Positions 44,749 to 53,406 of a stretch of DNA of 64,000 bases are shown here, piece by piece. Each line of letters opens with the position of its first letter. The stretch's first letter is position 1. The DNA comes from an uncultured Paracoccaceae bacterium. GTDB lineage: Bacteria > Pseudomonadota > Alphaproteobacteria > Rhodobacterales > Rhodobacteraceae. The translations under genes and the position numbers were made by a program. Under the pieces are notes generated by a model. It searched no databases and was not told the DNA's origin. It worked only from the letters and a program-made list of their open reading frames with translations. Where the stretch lies: assembly GCA_947498415.1 (NCBI GenBank), contig CANMKB010000001.1:558001-622000 (forward strand), given 5' to 3'.

Positions 44749-47084
44749 GATTTCTCTCCCAAAACTGTTAGTTCTTCTGTTGAGATGGGCCGATCGCGCC
44801 GGGCAAGCGCGCTCAAAAGGACGGGCAAAAGAAACAGGTCGGCCAAAACGGCAAACCCAACCGTGCATGCCGTTAGAAGGGCCATATCGCTGTTCAGGGC
44901 AAAGCCCGAAAACGACATCACAAAGAATCCAGCCATTAGGCTGAGTGACGTGATGAGTACGGGACGACCCACCTCGCTAACTGCGGCAACGGAGGCTTCT
45001 TGGTTGGATTTACCCGCGCGACGGTTGCGGTTGAAAGCCATCATCATATGGATTGTGTCATCCACCACGATGCCAAAGGTCATGGCGGCCACGACAGAGA
45101 TCGCAAGCGTTACCTGACCACTTATGAAGCCCCACAACCCAAAGGCCAACGCAGCAGGCAATAGGTTCGGTACAAGGCTGATAAGAGCCAACCGGGGATT
45201 GCGCAGCAAAACCATCATAGCGACTGAGACCAGCGCAAGCGCGAGTAGTGTTCCCACCACCATGGCCTTTGCGTCTCGAAATGCGATCAGGGTAAAGACA
45301 TGAGCAATCCCAGTAGGATCAGCGCTAAGCAAAGGTGCATTTGCCGCAATCCAAACCGCGGCCTTTTCTTCGAAGTGGCGGGTGTCGGCTGTGGTGACAT
45401 TTTGCAGCACTACCGTGGCTCTAAGCGCGCTTTTGTCCATTGAAAGCCGGTCTGAAAGATCCATGCCGTAGCCCAGCGACATTTCGTAAAGTAGGACATA
45501 TTGCGCAGTGCTCGCGCGCGCGTCCGGCAGACGATAGGCCGCTGCCTCGTCCTCGTTCATGTTCATCGACAACTGCTTTATCGTGTCCGTGACAGACTGG
45601 ACTGATACAACATTCGGCTGGGTGCGCGCCCAGGCGACAAACGCGTCAACCTGCGTGAGAAAAGCCGGGTTATAGACACCTTCGGGCTGTCCAGAATCGA
45701 ATGGATACTCAAGAGTGCGTAGTCCAGTCAGGTTTTCTTCAATCCGGTCGGTATCGCGCCGAAATTGAAAACTCTCGTCGAAATAGGCAACAAAATCATC
45801 TTCGAATTGCAGTCTGGCAATGCCCGGGACGATAGCGCTCACGATCAATGCACTGACCAGCAAAACCACGATTTTGTGGTCCAAGGTCCATTGGGCCAGA
45901 ATGGTCAGTCCCCTATGATGGTGCCTAGCTCCAACCGAGCGAGGGGGCCAGATTACTACCAGTGCCGGCACCAGAGTCAGGATTAACAGCAGTGCCACGA
46001 ACAGCCCGGCAGCAACAGCATTACCCAATTGCCAAAAAGGTGGTGAGATTGAGAAATTCAGCGCCAGGAAGCCGATGATCGTCGTAATCAGGGATAAGGT
46101 GATCGATGGTGCCAGTCGCTGCAATGCATCAGCGACGGCGTTTTGGCGTGCGTACTGATCGGTTGCTGACAGGCCTTCGGTTGCAGAACCGGTGGCGGAC
46201 AAAAGATGTGTCACCCCAGCTACGCTTAGTGTCAGGATGATCAACGGCGCCATGACGGTCGCAGTATTCAGCGGCACTCCCGCCCAGCACAATGCGGATA
46301 TGCCAGATAAGGCTGAGATCAACGAGACCGTCAACGCAATCGCCGCGCCGCGGAAAGAGCGGAGCGAAAGGCCGAGTATCAACATGGCGACGAACACCAT
46401 TGCAGGCAACAATGTCTTAAGATCCTGGCGAGCAGCCAATGTAAATGATGCATTCATTGCCGCGGTGCCTGACACAAGGATTTCGATCTCTGGGAACTCG
46501 GCCTCGATTTTTTGCTCTAATTCCAGCATCGCACGATAGGCTTCAGGGGCTTCATTACGCAGATCAAGACCTGGCAACATAAACAGAACTCGTACTTGAG
46601 TCATGCTGGCATCAGGATTGAGCAGGCTGCCTACGATTTCAGGTCGTTGCAGTGCGCGGGCGCGGGCGACATCCAGCTCAACCTGGTCGGCGTTGAGTGG
46701 ATCGGGCAACAGATCACCAACGAGAACCGCATCGTCTTCGGCCCGCGAGTCCTGAAAGGTAATCACCGAGTCTATGCGGCGCACGTAGGGAAGATACCAG
46801 GCTCGTTCAACGACCTCATGTACTGCGCGGATGGCGTCGGGAGTGAAGACATCACCCGATTTTGCGGCGATCGCGATGATACCACTATCTTCACGCACGA
46901 AGGCTTCTTCAAAGTCGTCCAAGGCGATCTTGTCAGGATTTCCATCCGAAAAGAACACCCGCAAATCGGGACTCATTCCGATGTATTGTAAGCCAGTCGC
47001 CGCTATGGAGACCAATAGCAGGGTCGCTGCAAGGATTGCTCGAGGGTGAGAGACTACCAGCTGAGCTGCGTTGCGCTTAGGCAT
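44745..47084 (-). CDS. MMPL/RND family lipid exporter
   Basis: A 779-residue inner-membrane RND-superfamily protein with the MMPL layout: one helix, a large periplasmic loop, then six helices, and the whole repeated. MTFGIVVDDTIHMMMAFNRNR is the conserved charged segment in the second TM bundle. LLPAMVFVAMLILGLSL and SLSLMAGFFVMSFSG are membrane spans. Such proteins export lipids (HpnN, aryl polyene systems) by proton motive force. It overlaps the monooxygenase gene by 8 bases. Confidence 0.9.
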   Translation of the reverse strand: MPKRNAAQLVVSHPRAILAATLLLVSIAATGLQYIGMSPDLRVFFSDGNPDKIALDDFEEAFVREDSGIIAIAAKSGDVFTPDAIRAVHEVVERAWYLPYVRRIDSVITFQDSRAEDDAVLVGDLLPDPLNADQVELDVARARALQRPEIVGSLLNPDASMTQVRVLFMLPGLDLRNEAPEAYRAMLELEQKIEAEFPEIEILVSGTAAMNASFTLAARQDLKTLLPAMVFVAMLILGLSLRSFRGAAIALTVSLISALSGISALCWAGVPLNTATVMAPLIILTLSVAGVTHLLSATGSATEGLSATDQYARQNAVADALQRLAPSITLSLITTIIGFLALNFSISPPFWQLGNAVAAGLFVALLLILTLVPALVVIWPPRSVGARHHHRGLTILAQWTLDHKIVVLLVSALIVSAIVPGIARLQFEDDFVAYFDESFQFRRDTDRIEENLTGLRTLEYPFDSGQPEGVYNPAFLTQVDAFVAWARTQPNVVSVQSVTDTIKQLSMNMNEDEAAAYRLPDARASTAQYVLLYEMSLGYGMDLSDRLSMDKSALRATVVLQNVTTADTRHFEEKAAVWIAANAPLLSADPTGIAHVFTLIAFRDAKAMVVGTLLALALVSVAMMVLLRNPRLALISLVPNLLPAALAFGLWGFISGQVTLAISVVAAMTFGIVVDDTIHMMMAFNRNRRAGKSNQEASVAAVSEVGRPVLITSLSLMAGFFVMSFSGFALNSDMALLTACTVGFAVLADLFLLPVLLSALARRDRPISTEELTVLGEKS

Positions 47085-48237
47085 GGTGCTGATCTCCGAT
47101 TGCAGAGGGAAGCTCAGTTTGCGGAATGGCCATTGGACGGGATGACAGATACAATTCTACTTGGGCCATCACGCGTTCTGCATCGCGGGGGGCGCCAAGA
47201 ACCAGTTCTGAGGCACGACTGGTCAACCAACGGCGCCCGGCCACAAACAAGCCCGGCACATCGGTCTTGCCGCGTCCATCGGTGTACCAGCTGTCCAATT
47301 TGCCCGTAGCAAAAGTATTGAATGGACTGTTTTCATTATAACCGACACACCAGACGATATGATCAAAATGACAGGCGGAACCGCCCTCGAAGTTGGCCTG
47401 CCCGCAAGGTTTTCTTGTCCCATCCAGCGATGCCAGAGTGCCGATTAATTTTGCCCTCTGCACGACGCCCGCCTGCTTTAGAGACGCGTCGCCCAGTGTT
47501 TTTTTGTTCGGAACCGGATTTAGCTTTCGCAAAAGACGGGCACGAAATGTGTCGCGATCTGCGCACAGCAGGCGTGCGGACAGCAGCCAGGCAAACAAAC
47601 TGCGTCCCAACAGGTGCGCAGGTGCTAGTCGGCGTCCTGCGCCGGAAAGTGTGGTCTCATATCCTTTAGCAGCAAAGTCCAGTGCCGTCTGGCGACCGCT
47701 GGCTCCATCTCCCACCACAAGCACCCGCGCGCCGGGCGCGGGGAGTGATTGCCAAAAGTCACGCGCGGTACCTTGTGTCGTGCATTGACGGATAGGTTCT
47801 GCAAGCGAGGCAGGAACAAGCGGCAATTGGTTGGATCCATTTGCCAAAACGACAGTGTGAGACCGGAGCGTAGTGCCATCGGCCAATTGCACAACGAACA
47901 AACCCGCGTTGCGCGAGAGGTTGGTTACGGTACTTCCGGTGCGTAGGGGAAGATCAAATGTGATCGCGTATTGGGTAAAATAACGTGCCATTTCAGAATT
48001 GGAGGGGTAGCCGGATGCTGGCCCCTCAATCAAATCCAACCCTGGTAACTTGGAAAGCGCGCGCGGTGTGAACAGCAAATGCTCCGGGGCTCGACGGGAC
48101 CATTCAGCTCCGGCCGCCTCACCGCGCTCAAGGATCATGAAATTTAGCCCAGTGTGCTGAGCCAGCCGTCCGGCAGACAATCCGGCTTGTCCCGCGCCAA
48201 TAATCAGACAGTCGAGAATACGTTCATTCTTGGGCAT
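47077..48237 (-). CDS. FAD-dependent monooxygenase-like oxidoreductase
   Basis: A flavoprotein monooxygenase of the YUCCA/FMO type. The FAD motif GAGQAGLSAGRLAQHTGL is near the N-terminus, VLVVGDGASGRQTALDFAAKG is the NADPH site, and HIVWCVGYNENSPF corresponds to the ATG-containing/late FAD block. The ATG at 48237 is the best start and overlaps the ACP gene by 14 bases. Its substrate is probably the acyl-ACP or product made by the neighbours. Confidence 0.88.
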   Translation of the reverse strand: MPKNERILDCLIIGAGQAGLSAGRLAQHTGLNFMILERGEAAGAEWSRRAPEHLLFTPRALSKLPGLDLIEGPASGYPSNSEMARYFTQYAITFDLPLRTGSTVTNLSRNAGLFVVQLADGTTLRSHTVVLANGSNQLPLVPASLAEPIRQCTTQGTARDFWQSLPAPGARVLVVGDGASGRQTALDFAAKGYETTLSGAGRRLAPAHLLGRSLFAWLLSARLLCADRDTFRARLLRKLNPVPNKKTLGDASLKQAGVVQRAKLIGTLASLDGTRKPCGQANFEGGSACHFDHIVWCVGYNENSPFNTFATGKLDSWYTDGRGKTDVPGLFVAGRRWLTSRASELVLGAPRDAERVMAQVELYLSSRPMAIPQTELPSAIGDQHHA

Positions 48238-48505
48238 GTGGTACCCTCTGCATCTGGCCGATGAAATCGGCCAATGCATTAATCGTGGGATAGTTGAAGG
48301 CCAGTTCCGGCTCGAGTTCGATGTCCAATCGCTCTTCGATCAATGTCACTAAATTGACCATGGCCAAAGAATCCAGTCCGAAAGACGTTAAGGACGCGTC
48401 GCGATTCACCGTTGCGGGTCGCGTGCCGCTGCTGGTCTCGACGATATCGGCTAGTGCATCCGCAAGGATTTCAGCAAGAGCGGGCTGCGTGATCGTATCA
48501 GGCAT
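48224..48505 (-). CDS. Acyl carrier protein
   Basis: A 93-residue ACP with the phosphopantetheine attachment motif TSFGLDSLAMVNLV (Ser in LDSLA) and the following ERLDIELEPELAFNYPTINALADFI. This matches the discrete ACP used by fatty-acyl-AMP ligases and type II PKS/NRPS systems. The ATG at 48505 overlaps the ligase gene by 8 bases. It should receive the acyl chain from that ligase. Confidence 0.92.
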   Translation of the reverse strand: MPDTITQPALAEILADALADIVETSSGTRPATVNRDASLTSFGLDSLAMVNLVTLIEERLDIELEPELAFNYPTINALADFIGQMQRVPHAQE

Positions 48506-50165
48506 GAAGTATTCCAGTTTGGATTGCGTGGGTAGAAAAGGCTTCGTCAATTTCGCCGCGTCTGAGCGCGGCCTTCAGCCCAAAGCGAGAAATTTTACCG
48601 CTGGTGGTACGCGGTAGGGTATTGCTGCGCAAAAGCAGAACTTGCGCCGGCACTATGCCCACGTGATCCAAAATGCGTCCTGCGATATCGGTTCGCAATG
48701 CGTCCGGATCCAGATCGCGCATCGAGGCGGCAGGTATTTCCTGCGCAACAACCAGTGACTCCGTTCCATCTGTTGATGTCAGACCTATGGCGGCACAGGA
48801 ATTGGCGCCAGCACGTGGAGTACAGGATTCGCTTAGCGTCTCGATATCGGTTGGATAAAGGTTGCGTCCACGCAAAATGATGAGATCTTTCTTGCGACCG
48901 GTGACGAATAGTTCTCCATCCCAAAGAAAGCCAAGATCTCCAGTGCGCGCGAGCCCAGTATGGGGCGTTTTGCCCCAATATCCGACGCATACGTTGGCGC
49001 CGCCAACTGTGATCTCTCCTTCGACACCTTCAGGGCAGTCCCGCCCTTGCTCATCAAGGATGCGCAGATCCAAGCCAGTAGCAGGATATCCGCATGCAAC
49101 AAGTTCAGTTGTACCCTTGCAGGCAATTGGACCGTCTAACTCTGGTCGCAAGGTGCGGATGCGCGAGCTGCGCGGATGCGCGGACACCATCAAGGTTGCT
49201 TCGGCCAGTCCATAGGTTGGCATGGGTGCCGTTTCGGCCAACCCACAAACGGCAAGTGATTTCACAAACCTGTCGAGCACATCAGCATTGATCGGCTCCG
49301 AGCCACACATCAGTGTGGTAACACAGCTCAGATCTAGCCCTTCCAAGTCGCCTGGGCGTAACCGATCTAGGACGTAAGAGAACCCGAAATTTGGAGCAAC
49401 AGATCCATGGGCGCGGTACTCGGATAGCGCCTGCAACCAACGAATTGGGCGCTGAACGAATTCCAACGGTGACATGTAGGTGGTTTGAATGCCTGCGAAG
49501 ATTGGCAAGAGCATAGTGCCGATCAAGCCCATATCGTGGAACTGCGGTAGCCAGCTAACTATGCGACTATGGGTGTGGCCAATAGCGTTTTGGATTTGTG
49601 TAAGATTGACCGTCAGGTTCTCATGACTGACGATCACGCCCTTTGGCTGGCCTGTCGAACCGCTTGTATACTGCAAAAAGCAAATGTCACTTGGCGCAAC
49701 GCTGGGAAGCGTAGCATCATCGTCTCCCTCGGCAAGGGTGGCGTGCTCTACTGCCAAACAACCTTCGGGGACCGCGCAAGTCAGGCCCACGCTGTTCAGG
49801 GATGGGCTGACAAGCAACCGCGCATCGCAATCCTTGCCAATTGCTGCGATACGTTCTCCGTTGCGCACATTGCTTCCGAGGCTGACGGGAACGGCAATCC
49901 GTCCAGCATAAAGACACCCCAGAAACGCGATGACGAATGCATTGCTCGACGGATAGGCCAGAAGCACCCGATCATGTGGCTTCGTCAATGTGCAAAGGGT
50001 CCGGGCGAAGCGTTGTGCAGCCTGCTGTAGATCAGCAAATCCCAATTCATCATGTGGTTTTTCGCGAAATCCCAACCGCCGCAGCACGATCGCATTTGGG
50101 CGCTCTTTGGCGTTATGGTCTAGCGCATTGAGCAACGTGGGAAAGAGAGTGGGAAACTGTTGCAT
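48498..50165 (-). CDS. Fatty-acyl-AMP ligase
   Basis: An ANL-superfamily ligase. It has QYTSGSTGQPKGV (ATP loop), SWLPQFHDMGLIG (the FAAL-type motif), LMCGSEPI and PTYGLAEATL (adenylate motifs), and FVTGRKKDLIILRGRN before the C-terminal lysine region. The FAAL signature suggests it activates a fatty acid as acyl-AMP and loads it on ACP without CoA. At 555 residues it is of normal length. It is coupled to the ACP gene and follows the desulfurase gene by 6 bases. Confidence 0.92.
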   Translation of the reverse strand: MQQFPTLFPTLLNALDHNAKERPNAIVLRRLGFREKPHDELGFADLQQAAQRFARTLCTLTKPHDRVLLAYPSSNAFVIAFLGCLYAGRIAVPVSLGSNVRNGERIAAIGKDCDARLLVSPSLNSVGLTCAVPEGCLAVEHATLAEGDDDATLPSVAPSDICFLQYTSGSTGQPKGVIVSHENLTVNLTQIQNAIGHTHSRIVSWLPQFHDMGLIGTMLLPIFAGIQTTYMSPLEFVQRPIRWLQALSEYRAHGSVAPNFGFSYVLDRLRPGDLEGLDLSCVTTLMCGSEPINADVLDRFVKSLAVCGLAETAPMPTYGLAEATLMVSAHPRSSRIRTLRPELDGPIACKGTTELVACGYPATGLDLRILDEQGRDCPEGVEGEITVGGANVCVGYWGKTPHTGLARTGDLGFLWDGELFVTGRKKDLIILRGRNLYPTDIETLSESCTPRAGANSCAAIGLTSTDGTESLVVAQEIPAASMRDLDPDALRTDIAGRILDHVGIVPAQVLLLRSNTLPRTTSGKISRFGLKAALRRGEIDEAFSTHAIQTGILHA

Positions 50166-50171
50166 CCGATA

Positions 50172-51341
50172 CTACTCCGCTGCTGCCAAACGCTGAAAAA
50201 CGCCCAATCCATCTTCAAGCGCAGCTGCCAATCGGGTGATGTCGCCACGTGTGGTATAGCGCCCAAAGCTGATGCGCATCGAGCCGACAAGGCGTGCTTC
50301 GTCCAGCCCCATGGCTTGAAGGACATGTGAATGACGGCTGTGCTTGTTGGTGCTGCACGCGCTGCCAAGCGATACTTTGATGCCATCTACCAGTCCCAGG
50401 CGCGCGACCAGCGACTCGGCACGGATGCCGGGGAATGACAAGTTTAGGGTACACAGGGCCGTCTGCGCCTGATCTGAAGGACCGTTGACCTGGAATGACA
50501 GGTTGCGCGTGTGCAATTCGCTCAGCAGCGCGGTGCGTAGCGCATGCACATGTACGGTCCGATCCGCAAGCCGCGCGCGGGCCTCGGCCGCCGCGGCCCC
50601 CATGCCTGCTATACCGACAATGTTTTCGGTGCCTGCCCGCAACCCTGCCTCTTGACCGCCACCCACAATCATCGGTGTCAGCGCGTCGGGGTTTTTGATG
50701 TACAGCGCACCTACGCCCTTTGGTCCGTGGAATTTGTGAGCGGAGAGTGAAAGGCTGTCGCAGCAGAGTGAACTTACATCGACAGACAACTTGCCCGCAG
50801 CCTGAACGGCATCGACGTGAAAAAACGCATTGGTCTGCCGGGCAATCCCCGAGACCTCGCGAACCGGCTGGATTGCCCCCGTTTCGTTGTTGGTCAACAT
50901 AAGCGACACGAGCGACACGTCGCCCTGGCAGGCCTGCTCAATTGCAGAGGCCGGCACAATACCTTCACTATCAGGAGAGACGATCCGGAGGTCGCGTCCC
51001 TGCTGATCACATATCATCTTGCCTGAAGCCAGCGTTGCGTCATGTTCGATGGCTGAGGTAACAAAAGCCCCCGAGCGATCTTGGCATTCGAGGATCGACC
51101 TCAGCACCCAATTGTTGCTCTCGGTGGCACCCGAAGTAAATACAATTTGCTCCGGATCGGCACCAATCAAGGCCGCCACATCCGCACGCGCTTGGGCCAT
51201 CAAAGTCTTAACACCGTCAGGGGCCGCATAAGCCGCCGATGGGTTTTCAAACTGCTCCATTGCATCGACCATCGCCGCCTTGACAGCGTCGGACAAAGGC
51301 GTTGTCGCATTGTAATCAAAGTATCCGCTAAGATTGCTCAT
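50172..51341 (-). CDS. Cysteine desulfurase (NifS/IscS-like)
   Basis: A PLP enzyme that removes sulfur from cysteine. YFDYNATTPLS and FTSGATESNNWVL are N-terminal motifs, SLSAHKFHGPKGVGALYIK holds the PLP lysine, and SLGSACSTNKHSRHSHVL holds the persulfide cysteine. At 389 residues it is full length. It overlaps the IscU-like gene by 4 bases. Inside an acyl-activation operon it may supply sulfur to the product or to an Fe-S cluster of a partner. Confidence 0.93.
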   Translation of the reverse strand: MSNLSGYFDYNATTPLSDAVKAAMVDAMEQFENPSAAYAAPDGVKTLMAQARADVAALIGADPEQIVFTSGATESNNWVLRSILECQDRSGAFVTSAIEHDATLASGKMICDQQGRDLRIVSPDSEGIVPASAIEQACQGDVSLVSLMLTNNETGAIQPVREVSGIARQTNAFFHVDAVQAAGKLSVDVSSLCCDSLSLSAHKFHGPKGVGALYIKNPDALTPMIVGGGQEAGLRAGTENIVGIAGMGAAAAEARARLADRTVHVHALRTALLSELHTRNLSFQVNGPSDQAQTALCTLNLSFPGIRAESLVARLGLVDGIKVSLGSACSTNKHSRHSHVLQAMGLDEARLVGSMRISFGRYTTRGDITRLAAALEDGLGVFQRLAAAE

Positions 51342-51697
51342 GCGACGCTCTCTGGTTGAAGTTGCGCGACCAGGTTGACGGCAATCTCATGGCAGTGGCG
51401 CTGCTCAGGCGTCAGCGTGCCGAACTGCTCTGCCAACTCTTCCGGTGTCGCGGCGACACAATCGGTCAGTTGCTTGCCCTCCATCCACACACACAGAATG
51501 TTTGCCGTCGCAAGCGATGTTGCGCAGCCCCAGGCCCGAAACCGGACCTGGGTGATTGAGCCATCATCGACTGCGATAGAAATGCGGATCTGGTCACCAC
51601 AGACCGGATCTTTATTTTCTAGAACGATGTGCGGATCGGCCAATTCTCCACCATGGGTCGGACTAGTGAAATTCTCTGCGATACGTGCGCTAAACAT
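51338..51697 (-). CDS. IscU/NifU-type scaffold-like protein
   Basis: A 119-residue protein of the NifU N-terminal fold. The three cysteine sites are in NKDPVCGDQIRISI, RAWGCATSLATANILC and EQRHCHEIAVNLV, matching Cys37, Cys63 and Cys106-type positions of IscU. The Asp after the first Cys is present. The HscA motif LPPVK is not found. It starts 15 bases after LuxE and is coupled to the desulfurase, forming a private sulfur-transfer pair. Confidence 0.88.
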   Translation of the reverse strand: MFSARIAENFTSPTHGGELADPHIVLENKDPVCGDQIRISIAVDDGSITQVRFRAWGCATSLATANILCVWMEGKQLTDCVAATPEELAEQFGTLTPEQRHCHEIAVNLVAQLQPESVA

Positions 51698-51712
51698 GTT
51701 TGTTTCCCTCTC

Positions 51713-52870
51713 TCAGGCGTCCTGAGCGTCCATCTTCTTTTCAAGGTTGACGGCGCAGCAACCGAACTCAGTGGAGACAGGCGCGCGCATGATGTACTTG
51801 ATCCGCTGGCCAGATCGAGTATCGCCGTCACGCTTAGGTTCTTGCGTGACGATGTCTTCGGTCAGAAGAAAACCGGGCACTGTGAAGTTCGTAGGGTCAT
51901 AGATCGCGAGTTGTCCGGGTTTGCCCAACGGCATTTCGCGCGAAAGGTCGTTCTGATCGCGGACTGAAATGCGCGCGGTGGGTGACACGTGCTTGACGCC
52001 ATGTTCGTCCTCGATGGCAACGATGTTGGATTCCACTAGTGCATAAATGTCCCGGACGTTTTGCGTTGGTACACCCAGCCATTCCTCGCATTCCTGGTTG
52101 AATTCCACCCGCGAGATCATCGCGCCACTGAACCGCTTCCAGCCCCCAAGGGTGATGATCAGGCTACCTGGGTCAAGTTTAAGCTTGGTATTCGTGGCCT
52201 TGAGAAACGATATAAAGCGATGGATCAGGAACGGTGGCCCAATGATATGTCGCGTAAAGGTATCCCACTCTTTAAGCTGGGCCACCGCATCCTCAGGAAT
52301 CATCTGTTCATTCCGAACCATAAAGCGATGTGTGTCCAGAAGACCGGCGAGCATGTTGAGCGCTTTAATCATGCCCATCTCAGGGATTTCCTCGGTCGAT
52401 GGACACAGGTACAGTCCAGCTCCCTTTGAGATTCCGAGAAACTCACGGTACATGCCGTAAACCGACTGTACACCGCCATCGACTGTCGTCGTGCAACGGC
52501 GCGCAACAGAAGGCACTCCGGATGTACCAGTAGAACGCATCTCGTGCTCTACTTCAGTGAGGCCAACTGACAACAACCGGTGGCTGTCCTGACCTTTGTA
52601 GGCTGAAACCGGGATAAGCGGGATTTTTGCCAGGTCGGCTTCGGTGTGCAACGCATCTGGCGTCAAATCGGCACATACCGCTAGATCGCGATAGAAAGCA
52701 TTATTTTCGAAATGATAGGCGTAGCTGCGCTTGATCATCTCGAATTGAAAGGTTGCAAGATCTTCATCAGAGAGTGCGAAAAGCTGAGAAACCGCACCAT
52801 TGGCGAGCCGGATTAGATCAGTGTTATTGGTCAGTTTGTTAACGATTTCGCTCACTTTATAGATCCTCAA
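51713..52870 (-). CDS. LuxE-like acyl-protein synthetase
   Basis: A member of the LuxE/PaaK-like ANL group of 385 residues. The motif MRSTGTSGVPSVARRC corresponds to the ATP loop (STGTSG). GGWKRFSGAMISRVEF and RDIYALVESN are the middle adenylate blocks, and a C-terminal EFGCCAVNLEKK contains a cysteine at the place of the acyl-accepting cysteine of LuxE. In luminous bacteria LuxE activates fatty acid and passes it to LuxC; here there is no LuxC or luciferase. It is the first gene of the operon. Confidence 0.9.
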   Translation of the reverse strand: MRIYKVSEIVNKLTNNTDLIRLANGAVSQLFALSDEDLATFQFEMIKRSYAYHFENNAFYRDLAVCADLTPDALHTEADLAKIPLIPVSAYKGQDSHRLLSVGLTEVEHEMRSTGTSGVPSVARRCTTTVDGGVQSVYGMYREFLGISKGAGLYLCPSTEEIPEMGMIKALNMLAGLLDTHRFMVRNEQMIPEDAVAQLKEWDTFTRHIIGPPFLIHRFISFLKATNTKLKLDPGSLIITLGGWKRFSGAMISRVEFNQECEEWLGVPTQNVRDIYALVESNIVAIEDEHGVKHVSPTARISVRDQNDLSREMPLGKPGQLAIYDPTNFTVPGFLLTEDIVTQEPKRDGDTRSGQRIKYIMRAPVSTEFGCCAVNLEKKMDAQDA

Positions 52871-53146
52871 AACAATAGGTTCTTTGCCGGAGGGGCATGG
52901 AATTCGATGTGAGGTCGATAACGCGATGTTGCGGCACCGCGCACTAAACGCCAGTTGGTGACAACCGAATGTTTAACTAAGGTTTAGGAAGAGATTAGCG
53001 CCAGCTCATTTTGAAGATGTCCCCTTCGTAAGGGCACACGAAATTTCAGTTTTGAGCGTTAGAGCCAGCAGGAGCAGCGCTTTTTAAAACAGAGCCAAAA
53101 CATAGACTATTAGCTTCGCAACGACGTTGAACCGGTACAATTCGGC

Positions 53147-53389
53147 TCAGGCTCGAAGATGGATGCCTGCGATCTTGTAGGAGATAAAATTTAGTGGAAA
53201 CTTGATGTGTCTTAAATCGAAAGGCTCAAACGCTGCTGGGTTTTCAGCTTGCCACGAACGAATTGGCTCCAATGAGGATAGCCTCAACCGGTGGCGCAAG
53301 TTAGGTGTTTGAGCAAATTCCTTAGGGAGTGTTTCAACCAGTTTCACAACCAAGCCGTCCACTGACGTGCAGTGAACGATTTTGATCAT
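53147..53389 (-). CDS. Possible small protein of unknown function
   Basis: An 80-codon ORF (from ATG 53389) just behind the LuxR-type regulator gene. It shows no known family; HCTSVDGLVVKLVETLPKEFAQ is hydrophobic and basic in part. Only its position supports it. The 276 bases between it and luxE-like gene (52871-53146) contain no other gene and should hold the operon promoter. Confidence 0.3.
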   Translation of the reverse strand: MIKIVHCTSVDGLVVKLVETLPKEFAQTPNLRHRLRLSSLEPIRSWQAENPAAFEPFDLRHIKFPLNFISYKIAGIHLRA

Positions 53390-53406
53390 AACTTCAATCA
53401 GCAAGA

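Noticed and set aside
44745-47084. Multidrug RND efflux pump
   Set aside because: The size (779 residues), the MMPL layout and the LolA-like neighbour fit lipid exporters; there is no membrane-fusion protein or TolC-like gene.
42737-52870. A bioluminescence (lux) operon
   Set aside because: Only a LuxE-like protein is present. There is no LuxA, LuxB, LuxC or LuxD, and the other genes point to acyl loading and export.
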